Assembly: GCA_004297635.1 (NCBI GenBank) | Contig: SCUQ01000181.1 | Coordinates: forward strand, 1 to 8,819 | Direction of reading: 5' to 3' | DNA length: 8,819 nucleotides | Source of the DNA: Rhizorhabdus sp. | GTDB taxonomy: Bacteria > Pseudomonadota > Alphaproteobacteria > Sphingomonadales > Sphingomonadaceae | Shown here: positions 6,688 to 8,819 of the stretch, one piece after another | Layout of the letters: each line of letters begins with the position of its first letter | Position numbering within the stretch: the stretch's first letter is position 1 | Translations under genes and position numbers: made by a program | The notes under the pieces: model-generated | Databases searched by the model: none | The model's input: only the letters and a program-made list of their open reading frames with translations | Told to the model about the DNA's origin: nothing

Positions 6688-7545
6688 TCAGGTGGCTCCG
6701 ATACGGCGGCGATATTCTTCGCTGTTGAGCAGCGAACTCAGCACTTCTGGCACTGCGCGGACGATCCCGTTATGGGCCAGCAACTCGGAATAGCCACGGC
6801 TGCCTGGGTCAGGCTCTCGCGCCAGAATGAGCCGGTAAAACTCGGCTACTAGCCACTCCTCCGCGCCCTCCGCTACTTGGACGGTGCCTTCGAGTACCTC
6901 TCGCACGGCTGCTTCGATAGTCGCTGTGCGTGTTTCTATATTGCTATCAAGCGAGTTGAGGAATTGGCGGATGAAGCGGCCATGGATATGGTTGAACAGC
7001 ATCGCATCTTCGAAAAACACGGGCGCGCGCAGTGCTTCGTTCTCGTCGAGCGATCGGAAGAGCATCGTCTGATCATTTATGTGGTCCCATACCGAAGTCA
7101 GGGACCGTAGCCGTTCATCAGGCACTTCCATGAAGTGCCGCTTCCATTCCTTGACGAGGGCGATCCCCTCAGGATGCCCAAGATTGAAAAACAGCACTCC
7201 TGAATTGATATGCCAGGGAACAGTCTCGCCAGGAATCGTGGCCATGATGGCGGATCGATCAGCCTTATCCGCTAAATATCCGCGAAGATCGAAGCCAAGG
7301 TCGTAAATATAGGCGTCGGCATCCATGTGGAGCGCCCAGCCGCGATAACCACGCTCAATAAGATCATTTAGCATGAATATACGGTTGAATGCCGCCTGGG
7401 CTCCGTGGAAACCACGCTTTATACCGATGAAACTCTCATATGCGAAATCATTGAGGCGGGCATATTCAATGGCTGTCCGGGAGGTTGCCCGGAGCATCCG
7501 ACTATATCTGAAAGCGTCCGATGTCTGGAGAATGGTCAACTCCAA
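6688..7545 (-). CDS. DxD glycosyltransferase with C-terminal DUF4214-like module
   Basis: Predicted cytoplasmic glycosyltransferase of 285 residues. Residues 1-205 are the glycosyltransferase-like domain: ILQTSDAFRY (5-14), SFIGIKRGFH (38-47), WALHMDADAY (70-79) with D75/D77 as probable metal ligands, INSGVLFFNLGHP (113-125), NDQT (157-160) and FNHIHGRFIRQ (184-194). It matches residues about 315-510 of the 888-residue fusion on the other strand, with 61 identities over 97 residues by hand count. Residues 230-280 are a DUF4214-like module: EFYRLILAREPDPGSRGY and NSEEY near the end. The start is TTG at 7545, chosen because AGGAG lies 7 bases upstream and because the protein then begins exactly where homology to the fusion begins. 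It is 25 bases downstream of the KpsE-like gene, so they are probably co-transcribed. The likely role is adding one sugar to an exported glycan; donor and linkage are unknown. Confidence 0.85.
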   Translation of the reverse strand: MELTILQTSDAFRYSRMLRATSRTAIEYARLNDFAYESFIGIKRGFHGAQAAFNRIFMLNDLIERGYRGWALHMDADAYIYDLGFDLRGYLADKADRSAIMATIPGETVPWHINSGVLFFNLGHPEGIALVKEWKRHFMEVPDERLRSLTSVWDHINDQTMLFRSLDENEALRAPVFFEDAMLFNHIHGRFIRQFLNSLDSNIETRTATIEAAVREVLEGTVQVAEGAEEWLVAEFYRLILAREPDPGSRGYSELLAHNGIVRAVPEVLSSLLNSEEYRRRIGAT

Positions 7546-7552
7546 GGCGCGA

Positions 7553-7557
7553 CTCCT
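7553..7557 (-). promoter_or_regulatory. Ribosome binding site supporting a TTG start at 7545
   Basis: On the minus strand AGGAG (plus strand CTCCT) lies 7 bases before TTG at 7545-7543, inside the 25-base gap after the KpsE-like gene. It is the best Shine-Dalgarno on this strand and decides a rare start codon. Confidence 0.65.
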
Positions 7558-7570
7558 GCCATCGACCCGA

Positions 7571-8737
7571 CTACAGCGAATGCTCGCGAACGCCCGCTAC
7601 CAACAGCCAGCCAATCCCATAAGCTATCAGCAGCGACAGGAATATCGTCAACAGGACTTCTCCCCGTTTTGGATATTCCGATTTCACGGGCAAGTTCGGA
7701 TCGACCACGCGCACGATATACAGCTGCTGCTTCATCGCCGAATCGCGCGCTTTCTCCAGGTTGGCGGCGGCCACTTCGTAACGCTTTGCCGCGAATTCCT
7801 GCCGGATTCTCAGGTCCTGATAGCTTCCGAGCCGCGCTGCGATTGCGCCGCCGCCAGAGGTCAGCTGTCCGCGCTGGCCGGAAACCTGGGCCTGTAGCGC
7901 GCGAACGCGCGCGGCGGTGGCGACATATTGCGGGCTGCTTGGCGCAATGATCCCCTGCATCGCATTGAGCTGCGCACGCGCGTTGCTGAGCTGACCCTCG
8001 AGAGTGGTGACGAGGCCAAGTTGGGCCTTGCCCGTCCCTTCCGGATCGATATCGCCACGCTCCTGTCGGAAGCCGGTCATCCGCGTCTGGATGGCGACCA
8101 ATGCCTCTTCGGCTTCTCCAAGCTGGCGACGTGCAGTAGCGAGAGCGTCGTTCTGGCTGCGGCGATTGAGCATGTTGACCCGCTCCTCGCCCATCCGCAG
8201 CATCTGATTGATGATCGTATAGCTGTCCGCGGGGCGGAAGCTGCGCACTTTCAGCGATGTGATACCGGTGTCCTGATTGAACTTCACGTCCACCTGACGC
8301 GCATAATAGCGCTTCAGCATTTCCGGGGTCGGCTGCGCGAACCACAGGCGGGTGGCCAGATCGGCTTCGGGGCGACGGAAGCGCTGGACCAGATCGACGC
8401 GCTGGTTGAGCGCGTTCACCGCCTGCTGCGATTCGAGATAGTCGTTGACGCTCATCGCTTCGGCGCGCGATTGCGAGGAGCCGCCGCCGAGCCCGAGCAA
8501 CTGGCTGAACCCGCTCGATGGCATGGGGGCGCTGTCCGCCGTCCGGACGATGAAATGCGCCTCGGACTGATATTGGTCGGACGCGAGGAGATAATAATAC
8601 ACCGCCGCCAGCAGCGTCGGCAGCAGGACGATGATCAGGAACCACCGATTGCGTCTCGCCCATGCGCGTGCGGAAGACGACCAGTCGGGCTGGTCGATGC
8701 TCTCCAGGGTCGGCTGAGGCTTGATGATTCCGTGCAT
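7571..8737 (-). CDS. Capsule polysaccharide export inner-membrane protein, KpsE/BexC/CtrB-like
   Basis: A 388-residue inner-membrane polysaccharide co-polymerase-type protein that, in its family, couples the ABC transporter (KpsMT) to the outer-membrane channel (KpsD/Wza) for capsule export. The cytoplasmic N-terminus (1-31) is followed by a membrane helix at about 33-51 (FLIIVLLPTLLAAVYYYLL). A long periplasmic region follows: YQSEAHFIVR (56-65), a Gly/Ser stretch (75-90), and helices likely to form coiled coils at about 195-345. The proline-containing VDPNLPVKSEYPKR (345-358) precedes a second membrane helix at about 360-381 and a short cytoplasmic tail. The layout and length (typical members are about 370-400) fit the family well. 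No kinase domain or Walker motif is seen, so it is not Wzc. The ATG at 8737 has only a weak TTGGA upstream. Its GC is high (44 of 60 in 8461-8520), unlike the glycosyltransferase gene it precedes. It could be named kpsE by homology, but local naming varies. Confidence 0.9.
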   Translation of the reverse strand: MHGIIKPQPTLESIDQPDWSSSARAWARRNRWFLIIVLLPTLLAAVYYYLLASDQYQSEAHFIVRTADSAPMPSSGFSQLLGLGGGSSQSRAEAMSVNDYLESQQAVNALNQRVDLVQRFRRPEADLATRLWFAQPTPEMLKRYYARQVDVKFNQDTGITSLKVRSFRPADSYTIINQMLRMGEERVNMLNRRSQNDALATARRQLGEAEEALVAIQTRMTGFRQERGDIDPEGTGKAQLGLVTTLEGQLSNARAQLNAMQGIIAPSSPQYVATAARVRALQAQVSGQRGQLTSGGGAIAARLGSYQDLRIRQEFAAKRYEVAAANLEKARDSAMKQQLYIVRVVDPNLPVKSEYPKRGEVLLTIFLSLLIAYGIGWLLVAGVREHSL

Positions 8738-8770
8738 CGATAATCCAAAATTCTGGCTGAGTGCCTTTTA

Positions 8771-8818
8771 CGACAGGTGGATGCGGTTGCGAACCCGTCG
8801 AATGCCGATCAGTCCGAC
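8771..8818 (-). CDS. Possible C-terminal end of an upstream minus-strand gene (partial)
   Basis: One minus-strand frame is open from the right edge of the window to a TAA at 8770-8768 and encodes VGLIGIRRVRNRIHLS. The hydrophobic start followed by a basic tail resembles the end of an integral membrane protein. A KpsM-type ABC-2 permease would suit the position, since such genes often sit beside kpsE. The stop is 30 bases before the KpsE-like start, which fits an operon. Sixteen residues cannot prove a gene. Confidence 0.35.
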
Positions 8819-8819
8819 A

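Noticed and set aside
7536..8663. A 375-codon open frame on the minus strand overlapping the KpsE-like gene
   Set aside because: It lies in another frame of the same strand, is rich in Arg, Ala, Gly and Pro as expected from a GC-rich shadow, and shows no motif. The 388-residue frame there has two membrane helices and family motifs.

Overview
The window is a high-GC bacterial surface-polysaccharide locus. Codon use, GC content and gene types suggest an alphaproteobacterium, most likely a sphingomonad. That placement is inferred, because there is no rRNA or housekeeping marker here. All usable sequence is coding: six genes plus the tail of a possible seventh, no intergenic gap longer than 62 bases, and no RNA gene, IS element, CRISPR array or integrase.

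Plus strand (1-6687): five genes in one direction, probably one operon, separated by 52, 52, 62 and 52 bases. They are (1) the 3' part of a family-2 glycosyltransferase resembling the C-terminal domain of RfbC-type rhamnosyltransferases; (2) an 888-residue protein that appears to fuse a SAM methyltransferase, a DxD glycosyltransferase and a second SAM (sugar O-) methyltransferase behind a short YYL..NPD module; (3) an FkbM-family methyltransferase; (4) a class I SAM methyltransferase; (5) a second, divergent FkbM-like methyltransferase. Genes 3, 4 and 5 each begin with a DUF4214-like helical module.

Minus strand (6688-8819): read right to left, a possible C-terminal stub of another gene, then a KpsE/BexC/CtrB-type inner-membrane capsule export protein, then a small glycosyltransferase with a C-terminal DUF4214-like module. 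The glycosyltransferase meets plus-strand gene 5 stop-to-stop with no gap, at a TGATCA palindrome that supplies both stop codons.

How the genes fit together (inference): the glycosyltransferases would build or decorate a surface glycan, the four or five methyltransferase domains would O-methylate its sugars or ends, and the KpsE-like protein belongs to the ABC-dependent export machinery. The most distinctive pattern is modular. The same glycosyltransferase domain occurs inside the 888-residue fusion and again as the minus-strand gene (about 63% identity over 97 residues, hand count). A DUF4214-like module is attached to four different enzymes, at the N-terminus of three methyltransferases and the C-terminus of the glycosyltransferase. 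This suggests a shared docking or recognition module for a multi-enzyme glycan-modifying assembly. The block from about 3714 to 7570 also has visibly lower GC than its flanks, consistent with a separately acquired cassette.
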